From positions 1 to 58,840 of the forward strand of contig DATFFP010000036.1 of the NCBI GenBank assembly GCA_035249985.1: a stretch of DNA of 58,840 nucleotides, in the 5' to 3' direction. The notes under the pieces are model-generated. The model ran no database searches and was not told the DNA's origin. It worked only from the letters and a program-made list of their open reading frames with translations. Shown here in pieces: positions 8,786-18,400 of the stretch (within the stretch, counting starts at the first letter, position 1; each line of letters opens with the position of its first letter). Origin of the DNA: JAICNG01 sp035249985 (GTDB taxonomy: Bacteria > Gemmatimonadota > Gemmatimonadetes > Gemmatimonadales > Gemmatimonadaceae). The position numbers and the translations under genes were made by a program.

Positions 8786-9775
8786 TCAACGATCGATCAT
8801 CTGCTGTGAGCTTTCAGAGTACCGGCGTCCACGGACCGTTATCGCCGAGACCGCCGCGTCGATCTCGCGCAGATCGTCCGGCGCGAGGTCCACCTTCATC
8901 GCGCCGATGTTCTCCCTTAGCCGGTGGAGCTTCGTGGTGCCGGGGATGGGCACGATCCACGGCTTCTGCGCCAGCACCCAGGCGAGTGCGAGCTGCGCCG
9001 GGGTCACACCCTTCCGGGCGGCGATGGCGCCCACGACCTCCACGACCGCCTGGTTCGCCTTCCGGTTCTCCGGCGCGAAGCGGGGGACGGTGTTGCGGAA
9101 GTCGTTCGGGTCGAAGGTCGTTTTCTCGTCGATCTTCCCGGTGAGGAATCCCTTGCCTAACGGTGAGAAGGCCACGAAGGCGATCCCGAGCTGTCCGAGC
9201 AACGGCAGGATCTCCTGCTCGGGCTCGCGCCACCAGAGCGAATACTCGCTTTGGAGTGCGGTGACAGGCTGCACCGCGTGGGCGCGTCGGACGGTGCCCA
9301 CGCCCGCCTCGGACAGTCCGAAATGCTTTACTTTGCCATCCGCGATCAGATCCTTCACGGCCCCCGCAACGTCCTCGATGGGCACGACAGGGTCGATGCG
9401 GTGCTGGTAATAGAGGTCGATCGCATCGACGCCGAGGCGCGCCAGCGAGCCCTCGGTCGTGCGGCGAATGTACTCCGGACGGCTGCTCAGCCCGCGCGTC
9501 GTGCCGTCGTCGGCGATGTCGAAGCCGAACTTCGTCGCAATCGCGACCTTGCCGCGGAATGGCGCGAGCGCTTCACCCACCAGCTCCTCGTTCGTGAACG
9601 GCCCGTAGACTTGCGCCGTGTCGAAGAGCGTGACGCCGCACTCGACCGCCGCGCGGATGAGGGCGATCGCATCCTTCCTATCCACCGCTGGCCCAAGGCC
9701 GAAGCTCAGCCCCATGCAGCCGAGGCCGAGGGCAGACACCTCGAGGCCGCTATGGCCGAGTGCGCGCTTCTTCAA
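8786..9775 (-). CDS. Aldo/keto reductase, cytoplasmic
   Basis: NADPH-dependent reductase of the AKR superfamily, 329 residues. The catalytic tetrad is visible as Asp and Tyr in FDTAQVYG, Lys in ATKFGF and His in YYQHRIDP. The C-terminal cofactor motif is IPGTTKLHRLREN. The start is a TTG at 9775 with a strong GAGGAGGT ribosome site just upstream. The TTG overlaps the stop of the upstream hydrolase gene as TTGA, indicating coupled translation. A second, Tat-exported member of the family is encoded two genes upstream (10813-11973). The substrate is unknown; relatives reduce aldehydes and keto-acids or oxidise sugars. Confidence 0.92.
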   Translation of the reverse strand: MKKRALGHSGLEVSALGLGCMGLSFGLGPAVDRKDAIALIRAAVECGVTLFDTAQVYGPFTNEELVGEALAPFRGKVAIATKFGFDIADDGTTRGLSSRPEYIRRTTEGSLARLGVDAIDLYYQHRIDPVVPIEDVAGAVKDLIADGKVKHFGLSEAGVGTVRRAHAVQPVTALQSEYSLWWREPEQEILPLLGQLGIAFVAFSPLGKGFLTGKIDEKTTFDPNDFRNTVPRFAPENRKANQAVVEVVGAIAARKGVTPAQLALAWVLAQKPWIVPIPGTTKLHRLRENIGAMKVDLAPDDLREIDAAVSAITVRGRRYSESSQQMIDR

Positions 9776-10779
9776 CGCACCTCCTCGAGATGCGCAGGCT
9801 GACTGATGTGTTTCGCCCAGAAGCGAACGGCATCGGCGATCCATCCTTCGGCGCTCGTACCGACACCCAACCCGAAGCCATGACCCACGCCCGGATACCT
9901 GTGGTACTCCACGTCTGTCCCCGCTCTACGCAGCGCCGCGACGCGCCGTTCAATCGCCGCGAGAGGTGCTATTGCGTCGGTCTCGCCAACGGCCACGAAG
10001 GTCGGCGGTTCCGACGCGGCGAGATCCGAATGGCCGGTGTAGAGGAGCACGACGGCGGAGGGCTGCGGCAGGGTCGCACCACCGAATCGTGCCGTGCCGT
10101 GTGAGCCGATCGAGGCGGCCATCCTTGCGCCGGCCGAGCTGCCCCAGAGCGAGTAGTCGGCCGTCGTCACATCAAGCGCACTGGCATTCCGGAAGATGTA
10201 CGTCAGTGCCGCCGCCAGATCCTCTGTCGCAATCCTGCCACCCTGCCCGACGCGGTACTTGAGCACGAATGCGTGGTAGCCGCGCTTGCTGATCTCGACC
10301 GCGTACGGGAAGCCCTCGTGCACGGAGGCCACGTAGGAGAAACCGCCGCCGGGCGCTATCACCGCGAACGGAGCGCCGGGTTTTCCGCGGAAGAAAAGCA
10401 GGCCGGTGTTCCGACGCGCTGGTTCGGCTTTTTCCTCGGCGGCAGTGTAGAAATCGTAGAAAACCGTTCGACCGGCAGCCGCGTCGTCGATCATTCGGTT
10501 GAGCGCCGACACGACGACGTCGGGATCGACGTGGGTGTGGTAAGGAAGGAGTGAGCCGATCCGCCTCAGCCCGATGGTCGTGTTGTAGGGCCGGTCATCC
10601 CACGGCAAAAGCAGACGACCGAAGCCAGCAAACGCGGGGTGATTTAGAACGTCGCCGACGGTGTCGTCTACGCGCAGATGCACAGCCGGCGTCTGACTCA
10701 CCACCTCCACGTCCCCTGCTCCGACGCCGACACCACACGACATCACGGCCGCGCACCATACGAACGTGGACCGCAACAT
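9772..10779 (-). CDS. Alpha/beta hydrolase, acetyl-esterase/xylanase-like, secreted
   Basis: A 335-residue exported hydrolase. A signal peptide covers about residues 1-22. The fold shows the oxyanion region IAPGGGFSYVAS, a nucleophile in LWGSSAGARMA, an Asp in GETDAIAPL and a His in GVGHGFGLG, the full triad of the BD-FAE/acetyl-xylan-esterase-like group. It stands between two aldo/keto reductase genes, is coupled to the downstream one, and starts 33 bases after the upstream one. A role in releasing acyl groups from carbohydrates is a reasonable guess from the family, not something the sequence proves. Confidence 0.85.
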   Translation of the reverse strand: MLRSTFVWCAAVMSCGVGVGAGDVEVVSQTPAVHLRVDDTVGDVLNHPAFAGFGRLLLPWDDRPYNTTIGLRRIGSLLPYHTHVDPDVVVSALNRMIDDAAAGRTVFYDFYTAAEEKAEPARRNTGLLFFRGKPGAPFAVIAPGGGFSYVASVHEGFPYAVEISKRGYHAFVLKYRVGQGGRIATEDLAAALTYIFRNASALDVTTADYSLWGSSAGARMAASIGSHGTARFGGATLPQPSAVVLLYTGHSDLAASEPPTFVAVGETDAIAPLAAIERRVAALRRAGTDVEYHRYPGVGHGFGLGVGTSAEGWIADAVRFWAKHISQPAHLEEVR

Positions 10780-10812
10780 CTCAACTGATTCCTTTGCAGT
10801 AAACGGGCATGC

Positions 10813-11973
10813 TCACCTCTTCGGCGGCGCCTCGACTTCCGAGAAGACCAGCACCTGGTCCGGCAGACGCTGGCCCCGGATCTCGATCGCACGAACAGCC
10901 GCATTCAACTCGACGATCTCGCTCGAGGTGAATCGCACGTCGGCCGCGCCGGTGTTCTCGACCATGTGTGCCATCTGCGTCGTACCTGGGATGGGCACGA
11001 CCCATGGACGTTGAGCGAGCAGCCAGGCGAGCGCGATCTGGCCGGGCGCGGCGTTCTTCCGCTCGGCCCACCGCTTGACCAGCGCGACGAGCTGCAGGTT
11101 GTGTGGCAGGTTCTCCGGCGAGAATCGGGGCTCGACACCGCGAATGTCACCCGGGGCGAAGCGCGTGTTCTCGTCGATCCAGCCGGTGAGGAACTGCACG
11201 CCGAGCGGACTCCATGGGACGAACCCGATGCCTAGCTCCTCACAGAGCGGAAGGACCTCCTTTTCAGGCCCACGCCACAGCATCGAGTACTCGTTCTGAA
11301 CAGCGGTGACTGGCAGCGCAGCGTGAGCGCGGCGCAGCGTGCCGAGCCCCATCTCAGATAGTCCCCAGTGCAGGACCTTCCCCTGCTGCATCAGTTCCTG
11401 GATTGCGCCGGCGACGTCCTCGATCGGCACCTCCGGATCGACGCGGTGCTGGTAGAGCAGGTCGATGCGGTCGGTGCGAAGGCGCCTCAACATCCCGTCA
11501 ACGACGCGCTTGATGTGGTCGGGCCTGCTGTTGAGCCCCGGGCGGCGCTCGCCAGTCTCGAGGTCGATATTCCAGCCGAACTTCGACGTGATCGCGACCT
11601 TGTCGCGGAAGGGCGCGATGGCTTCGCCGAGGATGCGCTCGCACTCGTGCGGCCCATACGCCTCCGCCGTATCGAAGAAGGTCACACCACCGTCGAAGGC
11701 CCGCCGGATGATGTTGACCATCTCCGGGCGGTAGGGCACCGTCGTCTCGTACTTGCGGCGCATGTTCTGGACGCCGAGCCCGATGCTCGACACTTCGAGC
11801 TTGCCGAGCCGGCGGCGCCCAGGCGCTGCCGCAGCTGTGGGGATCCCGTTTGCCGCGGCCGTTGACGCGCAGGCCTGCGTGGCGAGGCCGCCGAGGAGCG
11901 GCGCGGCGGCCAGGGCGCCCGCGGACTGCACGAAGGAACGGCGCCCGATTTTCTTGTCGCGGTCCTTTGACAT
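10813..11973 (-). CDS. Aldo/keto reductase with Tat signal
   Basis: A 386-residue AKR-family enzyme with an N-terminal twin-arginine signal (GRRSFVQSAGALAAA), so it is exported folded, presumably with its cofactor. The tetrad is present: FDTAEAYG, ITSKFGWN and LLYQHRVDP. The cofactor site is IPGTTQMAHMVEN. Residues from about 55 onward align with the cytoplasmic paralogue at 8786-9775. The ATG at 11973 is chosen because the twin-arginine segment follows it; the open frame continues to 12045 without support. It is divergent from a LysR regulator, which is its likely controller. Confidence 0.9.
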   Translation of the reverse strand: MSKDRDKKIGRRSFVQSAGALAAAPLLGGLATQACASTAAANGIPTAAAAPGRRRLGKLEVSSIGLGVQNMRRKYETTVPYRPEMVNIIRRAFDGGVTFFDTAEAYGPHECERILGEAIAPFRDKVAITSKFGWNIDLETGERRPGLNSRPDHIKRVVDGMLRRLRTDRIDLLYQHRVDPEVPIEDVAGAIQELMQQGKVLHWGLSEMGLGTLRRAHAALPVTAVQNEYSMLWRGPEKEVLPLCEELGIGFVPWSPLGVQFLTGWIDENTRFAPGDIRGVEPRFSPENLPHNLQLVALVKRWAERKNAAPGQIALAWLLAQRPWVVPIPGTTQMAHMVENTGAADVRFTSSEIVELNAAVRAIEIRGQRLPDQVLVFSEVEAPPKR

Positions 11974-12106
11974 GGGAACTCGTCGGGCTCCGGTGATCGA
12001 CTCGTTAGGGGGTGCATCGTGCGGGAAACGCATCTCCGCAATCAACCCGTCATGGACCGGTCGATCTACTTGCCAACGCTGTCCACGCTGGTCACTTTTT
12101 CAACCA

Positions 12107-13054
12107 ATGACCGATGAGCTCGACGGAATGGCGACCTTTGTGGCGGTCGCTGAGGCAAAGGGCTTTCGCGCCGCCGGGGAGCGCCTTGGCTTGAGCCACT
12201 CGGCGGTGAGCCAGACGCTCCGCCGGCTCGAAGAACGGCTGGGGGTGACCCTCGTGCAGCGCACCACGCGCAGCGTGCGGCTCACCGAAGCCGGCGAGCG
12301 ACTCTACGCGGCAGTGCGCCCGGCGCTCGAGGAGGTACGAGGAGCCGTCGCGGGCGTGGGCGAGCTCGCGGACGTTTTGCGAGGGACGCTGCGCCTGCAC
12401 ACGTCGACGGTCGCCGAGACCACGTTCGTCGGATCGCTGCTCGCCGAGTTTCTGACGGCGCATCCTCACGTCCGGCTCGACCTCGTCGCCAGCGATGCGC
12501 CGGCCGACATCGTCGCGGAGGGCTACGACGCGGGCATCCAGCTCGGTGAGGTCATCGATAAGGATATGATTGCGGTGCCCGTCACCGGCGATTTGCGCTT
12601 GGCAGTCGTGGGCGCGCCGTCGTACTTTGCGCGCCGTGGCGTGCCGGCGCACCCGCGCGACCTGACGCAGCACGACTGCCTCAACTGGCACCCGACGCCT
12701 AACGCGCCGCCCTACCGCTGGGAATTCACCGAGAACGGGCGCGACTTCGTCGTGACCGTTCCGGCACGTGTGCTCTCGACCGACGCGTCGGTCAACCGGC
12801 GCCTCGCCATTGCGGGGTTAGGTGTGACGCTCTCCTTCGAGAGCCACGTCCGCGACGCGGTCGAGCGCGGCCAGCTCGTCTCGATCCTCGAGAAATTCTG
12901 CGCGCCGTTCCCCGGGTACTACCTGTACTATCCGCAGCGCCGGCAGGCTTCGCGGGCGTTGCGCGCGCTGATCGACCACCTGCAGCGGTGGCGGCGCGCT
13001 GGGCGTCGTCCCAAGCTTACGAGCCCGTCGTCACTTCCTCGTACGCCACGGTGA
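12107..13054 (+). CDS. LysR-family transcriptional regulator
   Basis: A 315-residue regulator. Residues 1-62 form the winged helix-turn-helix (MATFVAVAEAKGFRAAGERL, HSAVSQTLRRLEERLG). The rest is the periplasmic-binding-like effector domain. It belongs to the group annotated as repressors or activators of divergent oxidoreductase genes. The 133-base gap to the aldo/keto reductase gene (11974-12106) should hold the shared promoters; I could not pick out a convincing T-N11-A box. ATG 12107 is preferred, with 12128 as an alternative. Its 3' end overlaps the convergent metallo-beta-lactamase-fold gene by 38 bases. Confidence 0.92.
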   Translation: MTDELDGMATFVAVAEAKGFRAAGERLGLSHSAVSQTLRRLEERLGVTLVQRTTRSVRLTEAGERLYAAVRPALEEVRGAVAGVGELADVLRGTLRLHTSTVAETTFVGSLLAEFLTAHPHVRLDLVASDAPADIVAEGYDAGIQLGEVIDKDMIAVPVTGDLRLAVVGAPSYFARRGVPAHPRDLTQHDCLNWHPTPNAPPYRWEFTENGRDFVVTVPARVLSTDASVNRRLAIAGLGVTLSFESHVRDAVERGQLVSILEKFCAPFPGYYLYYPQRRQASRALRALIDHLQRWRRAGRRPKLTSPSSLPRTPR

Positions 13055-13961
13055 GCGGATCGCGCGCGCCCGGCTGGCCGAAGGCGCCCCACGCTTCGAA
13101 ACCCGCGAGTGGCTCACGCATCGCTGTGATCTCTTCGCGCGAGCGGCCAGCCCCGGCCTGCCGCTCGACGAACGCCAGCACGGCACCGAGGTAATCGCGG
13201 AACTGGAGAAGGTCGGCCGAGCTGCCGGTGACGGGAAGACCCGTGTTCGCGTGGCCGAAGATGTAGATCGTGTCGCGCCCATGGGCGTTCACCACCTGGT
13301 CGAGCACGCGCATCCAGTTCCGCATCGACGCGCCGGCGGCCCGGTCCACGACCGGATGACGCCGCTGGAACATGAGGTCGCCCATGTGGACCACGTTCGC
13401 GCGCTCGAAGGTGATCACGGCGTCGCCACTCGTGTGAGCGCGCCCGTGGTGTCTCGCGACGATTCGCTCGTCGCCGACCTCAGCCGACCAGTCGTTCGTG
13501 AAGGTCGTGTCAGGGTAGAGTGGCTCTGGCGCGTTCTGCGGCTGCTGCTGCGGCTGTGAAGTCCCGGGTGAGCGCCGCATGTGCTGGTCCGCCATGCCGT
13601 GCGCTACCACGCGGCGCGCGATACCGCGGAACACCGGATTTCCAGAGGTATGATCGCCATGATGATGGGTGTTGAGCAGTAAATCGACGCCGCGGTTGCT
13701 CGAGCGCGACTGCAACCCAGCCAGCAGCGCCTGCGCCTCGGCCGGAAACTGGGTGTCGACGACGGCGACGCCCCTGGTGTTCACCAGCCAGCCCACGGTG
13801 CCTCCGCGCATCGTGAACGTCCCGACGTTGCGGCGTACGGGCGTGAACACGGCTTGTCCCTGCGCACCCTCCCTGGCGAACGCGTAGACCGGCCGTCCGA
13901 GGGCAACGCCTAACGCCGCAGCGGCCGAGCTGGCGATGAAGTCGCGGCGGGTATGGGACAT
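13017..13961 (-). CDS. Metallo-beta-lactamase-fold hydrolase with Tat signal
   Basis: A 314-residue MBL-fold protein exported through the Tat path (HTRRDFIASSAAAALG). The metal site is THHHGDHTSGN (HxHxDH). Further ligands are likely in AHTSGDAV and in the FGHANTG segment. The overall pattern resembles the glyoxalase II/quinoprotein-linked MBL group and not true beta-lactamases. ATG 13961 follows a GGAGG sequence; the upstream open frame to 14027 is unsupported. It is tail-to-tail with lysR, with a 38-base coding overlap. The substrate is unknown. Confidence 0.87.
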   Translation of the reverse strand: MSHTRRDFIASSAAAALGVALGRPVYAFAREGAQGQAVFTPVRRNVGTFTMRGGTVGWLVNTRGVAVVDTQFPAEAQALLAGLQSRSSNRGVDLLLNTHHHGDHTSGNPVFRGIARRVVAHGMADQHMRRSPGTSQPQQQPQNAPEPLYPDTTFTNDWSAEVGDERIVARHHGRAHTSGDAVITFERANVVHMGDLMFQRRHPVVDRAAGASMRNWMRVLDQVVNAHGRDTIYIFGHANTGLPVTGSSADLLQFRDYLGAVLAFVERQAGAGRSREEITAMREPLAGFEAWGAFGQPGARDPLTVAYEEVTTGS

Positions 13962-14214
13962 CGGTGCCTCCAGTGTTGGTCGGTGGGTCTGTGAAGCCGG
14001 GACACGGCACGCCTTCGGCCGCAGCATACGCCATCGTCAGCCCACCTCGCAATGCAGGGAGGGCGAGGCATTGCATGATGCGTTTCCACCTCGTATCTGT
14101 AGGACCCGCACCGCCGGCGACGATGTCGACCAGGTTCTCCTCACCTGGCATTGTCGCGCGTAGCTCGAACCCATTCCTTCCGCTGGTTCGCGACCGGCCC
14201 TCCAGTTCCTCCAC
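13962..14214. other. Intergenic region between divergent genes, nothing firm recognised
   Basis: This 253-base divergent gap must contain the promoters of the MBL-fold gene and of the DUF2306 gene. A small hairpin (GCAATGC, 12-base loop, GCATTGC) lies near 14050-14080. No protein fragment or RNA gene is recognisable. Confidence 0.4.
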
Positions 14215-14970
14215 ATGACGTCGATGAGCGCGAAGACCCCGTCAGCCCGGTCCGATTGGCTTATCCCGGCGATGCTGATCGTGTTGAGCATCGTGCCTGC
14301 CATATTTGGCACGGCGAGGCTCGTCGAGCTGGCTGGCGGCGCAGAAGTCACGCCGACCAACGCGCGGTTCTTCGCGAACCCGTTCCCGGTGGCGTTGCAT
14401 ATTCTCGTTGTCATCCCGTACGGCATCGTCGGCGCATTTCAGTTTGCCCCGGGTTTCCGTCGTCGCAACCGCGGCTGGCATCGCGCGGCGGGGCGGGTCC
14501 TCGCACTACTCGGCCTTGCGGCCGCGCTGACGGGACTGTGGATGACGCTCGCCTATCCCTGGCCGGAAGGTGATGGCGAGGTGTTATATGTCATCCGCCT
14601 CGTATTCGGTTCGGCGATGGCCGTGTCGATCGTCCTTGCGATTCGCGCCATTCGACGGCGCGACTTCGCGTCACACGGCGCGTGGATGATGCGCGGATAC
14701 GCCATCGGACTGGGGGCGGGGACGCAGGTGCTCACTCACCTTCCGTGGTTCATCCTCTTCGGCAAGCCTGGGGAATCCAGCCGGGCAATCCTGATGGGAG
14801 CCGGGTGGGTCATCAATCTCCTCGTCGCGGAGTGGATCATCCGACGGAGACAGTCCCGTCGCGGCGTACGCGCATCGGTCGCGGGAGTTCGGGCGCCCGA
14901 CGGGGTATTGTCACCTGCGCTGGAATGGGATCGTCGGCGGGAAGCCCAGCCGACCGAGCCGGCACCATAG
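14215..14970 (+). CDS. DUF2306 integral membrane protein
   Basis: A 251-residue membrane protein with about seven hydrophobic segments and the family pattern HILVVIPYGIVGAFQF, RGWHRAAGRVL and HGAWMMRGYAI. DUF2306 proteins are uncharacterised; the conserved histidines in WHRAAGR and SHGAWM recall haem-binding or cytochrome b561-like membrane proteins, but this is speculation. The tail after residue 215 is basic and probably cytoplasmic. ATG 14215 or ATG 14224 could be the start. It converges with the small membrane protein gene 4 bases downstream. Confidence 0.8.
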   Translation: MTSMSAKTPSARSDWLIPAMLIVLSIVPAIFGTARLVELAGGAEVTPTNARFFANPFPVALHILVVIPYGIVGAFQFAPGFRRRNRGWHRAAGRVLALLGLAAALTGLWMTLAYPWPEGDGEVLYVIRLVFGSAMAVSIVLAIRAIRRRDFASHGAWMMRGYAIGLGAGTQVLTHLPWFILFGKPGESSRAILMGAGWVINLLVAEWIIRRRQSRRGVRASVAGVRAPDGVLSPALEWDRRREAQPTEPAP

Positions 14971-14974
14971 GCAT

Positions 14975-15445
14975 TCACTCGCCGTCGCCGAGCCTCGCGT
15001 CGGACGTGTCCGCTCCGGCGGCGAGCATTTCGCGCGCCTCGGCTTTTCTCGCGAGCGCCAGCGAGCCGGCCGCCGAGGCTGCGCTCATCAGCGTGAAGGA
15101 ACCGATGACCACGGTAGCGAGCCGCGCAACATCAACGTCGGCTGCCGGTGTCCCCAGCATGAACGGCAACACGCCGATGACCAGACCAGCGGCCGCGCCC
15201 CAGGCACCAAATCGCCGGACCGACAAATCACTCAGGTTGCGGCGGCGCTCCGCAATCGCGAGAACGATGGAAAAGAGCACGCCACCGAGAAAGCCGGGGT
15301 ACGCGCCAATCAGGAACCACATTTCATCCATGGACTCATCCGGATCCACGACCATGCCGATCAACACCGCCACCACGGCCCATGGCACGGCCCAGAGCAG
15401 GCCCATCGTCACCGCCGCACGGATGCGTCTCAGCCACTTCTTCAT
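14975..15445 (-). CDS. Hypothetical four-helix membrane protein
   Basis: A 156-residue protein with four predicted transmembrane segments (about 12-32, 43-65, 80-100 and 110-130) and a basic N-terminus. I do not recognise a family. Its ATG overlaps the stop of the permease/aminopeptidase gene (ATGA at 15442-15445), so it is the third gene of the ABC operon and could be an accessory or regulator of that transporter. Confidence 0.7.
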   Translation of the reverse strand: MKKWLRRIRAAVTMGLLWAVPWAVVAVLIGMVVDPDESMDEMWFLIGAYPGFLGGVLFSIVLAIAERRRNLSDLSVRRFGAWGAAAGLVIGVLPFMLGTPAADVDVARLATVVIGSFTLMSAASAAGSLALARKAEAREMLAAGADTSDARLGDGE

Positions 15446-18400
15446 TTGGTCTCCTCTGCGCTGCGCTCCTGAATGTCGATCGGCTCGATGTTATCGCCCT
15501 CCTCCCAGTCGAGCAGGTTGTACGGATCGATACCGCCGCGAGCAGGCTCCTGTGCGACCGTCACGGTGATCGTCTGCGTGCCGGAAGCGATGCGATGCTT
15601 CTGCACGTACAGCGGCTTGCCCAGAACCTCGCCCGGCCCTGCAGCGGCGAAGATCCCGATCTCAACCCACTCATTCATCGGCACCTCCCGTTCGACACCA
15701 GCGCTGTCGCCCACGACCTTGTGCGCCTCCACCTCGAGCGTCAGCTGCCAGGCGCCTGCTTCGGTCTGCACCGCTGTGGCCCGTTTGGTGTCGAACGTCC
15801 ACCAGGCGTTCACCTCGAAGAGGTCGTGCAGCAGCGGCTTCAGTGAATCAGGCGTGACCGCCTGAAGCTCACGATACATGTCGAGTGTCGTGGCAAAGGA
15901 CGATGCCTTCTTTTCCACCAGACGGCGCAGCGCTCCGTTCACACGCTCCTCGCCCACGTACTCGCTCAGCGCGTTGAAAGCGTATGGGCCTTTGCGGTAG
16001 TTGGCCCACGGGTCCATCGCGCGGAGCAGCGGAAGCCCCGTGCGGATCGGCGGCCACGGATTGGGCTCGCGCATGAAGCTCATGAATCGCCGCAGCGCCT
16101 CCCGCCCCTTCACCTTCTTCACGAGCCGCATCGCGGAGTACCACGCGAGGCTCTCCGAGATGACGCCACCTCCCTCGGCAAACGCGGGCTTGAGCTGCAT
16201 GCCCCACCATTGGTGCCCCATCTCGTGCGCCACGATCTCGAAAATGGCGTCGAATCCCTCCTGCTCGGGATTCAGAAGGAAGAAACCCTCCCCTCCGGTG
16301 ACGACGCCGCTTCCGTCGACCCCCATGCCGAGGAAGTCGCCCGGCTGCTCGACGATCTGGAGGAAGCGATACGGGTAGGGACCGAACTGTTCCGAGTAGT
16401 AGTCCAGGCTCGCTCGTGCGCTTCGAAGCACGCGCTCCATCTGCTTCGCGTGGCCCGGGTGAACGAAGACCTGGAGGTCGACGTCCTTCCATCGTTCGCG
16501 ATGCACCGTGTAATCGGCAGAGAAGAACACGTCCATGCCGCTGATGGGAACGTCGCTGACATAATGGAAGTAGCGGCGCCCTCCTTCGCTCCACGTGCGA
16601 CGCAGCTCGCCCGGCGCAACGGCGACCTGATCCTCGTCCGTGCCGACGATCGCTTCGAACGTCGCCGGTGGGCTCGCCGCCACACCCGGATCGATGTCAC
16701 CAGGCGGTGGGAGCGTGACTTGCCGCGGTAGGCCGTGCTTGCGACGGTCGTCCGCGCTCCAGAGCTCGCGAAGCGGCTGGTAACCGATGACCGGCAGTGC
16801 ACCGCTCGTGAGGTAAGTGCCGTTCTCGAGGACCGCTATCCCCGCTCCGCTGCTTCGGGGACCACTGTTGGTGAAGCCGCGTCGCTCGAGCTGCACGTCG
16901 AAGCTGAGCGTCAGCGAATCGCCCGGCTGGAGTGGCTCCTCGAGGGCGTAGATGTCATGACCGATCACCTCATCCGCGACCACCCGACGGAAGGCACGAT
17001 CGAAGGTCACGCGTGTGTGGACGTAGAACGCCGGCTCCAGATGCACGGAGTCGATCGCCACTGCGCTTCGATTCACGAGTCGGTAGCTGCCGTGGATCGT
17101 CGCTGCTCTCCGGTCGGGGTGGATCTCGATGCGCAGATTCGTACCGACGCGCACGGGTTGCGGAATTCCCTCATACTTCCCGTAGCGCCGCTCGTACTCG
17201 GCGCGGCGCTCGACCAATTCATCGTCCGTGATGTACTCGTTGAGCACATTGGTGTTGTAGAAGATGAAGCCGCCGAGCGTGACGATGAGCGCTACCGCGA
17301 CCGCCGCGGCGCCCCCGGTCCTGCGAGTGAAGCGAAGCCGCGCCGCGCTCACGCGACTCTGAAAAGCGGGCTCCCGGCCACGCACCCACAACAGTGTCGC
17401 CGCCACGGCCAACAGCAGCGCCCACGCCGCCCAGTAGAGCTTGAACACCAGCCACGGACCAACGGACGAGCCGAAGCCGCGCATGTCGGTGAAGGACCAC
17501 GCCGGGCTCGAGCCATACACGAGCAGCTTGTGCTCGATGCCGAGCATGGGGGAGAAGACGATGAGGAAGTACGCCACCAGAGCGACCAGCATTGCGACAT
17601 GCTTCTGGTTCACCAGCGAGTGCACCAGCAACGCGAGGACGGCGAACAGCAGGTATTCGGGGAGCTGAAGTCCGAAAAGGATTTTCAAGTACAGGCCGAG
17701 CTGGAAGTCGTGGTAGCCCATCAGCGTTTGAGCGAGCATTCCCGCCGCGGTGAGGCTCACCATGAACACGCTGAGCACCAGACCGAGTCCCAGGTACTTG
17801 CCGAGGAAGAGGACCCATTCCGGAACCGGCGTTGCGTCGACGTTCTCGCTGATCCGCGCATCGCGTTCCCGCCAGACCAGCTCGCCCGCGAAGTAGACGA
17901 TGAGGAGCGGGACGATGACCCGGTAGTCGGCGAAATACGTCAGGGCGGCGGTGACGTGCTTCGCCAGGATGTACCCTGTCCGGGGAAGCATCTGAATGCC
18001 CCACATCCCCGATTCCACATTCAGCACCAGGACGACGAACATCGGGAACACTGCCAGCAGGAAGAGCCCTGGTGGGCTCTTCGCGATCATCCAGAAGGAC
18101 GACCGGGCGATCGAGATCGCTTGGCGCCCATTGGTGGTAAGGCCGAACGATCGACGCACCGCAGGGACGGAGATCGCGACCGGCGCGGGGGCGGTGGCCG
18201 GCGTCAGGACTTTCGGCGTGAACCGTCGCGCGAGCCGGCTCCACAGATCCGTGGCAGTGCGGTGCGCAAAGCGGAAGCGGAGATAGACCAACGCCAGCGT
18301 CAGGAGCGCGATGCCGACCCAGATCAGCCGATTCAAGAGCATCGGGCCCTCGAGCGTGAACATGCGCACGTTCTTCTCGACGATGGTCCAGTCGCTCATC

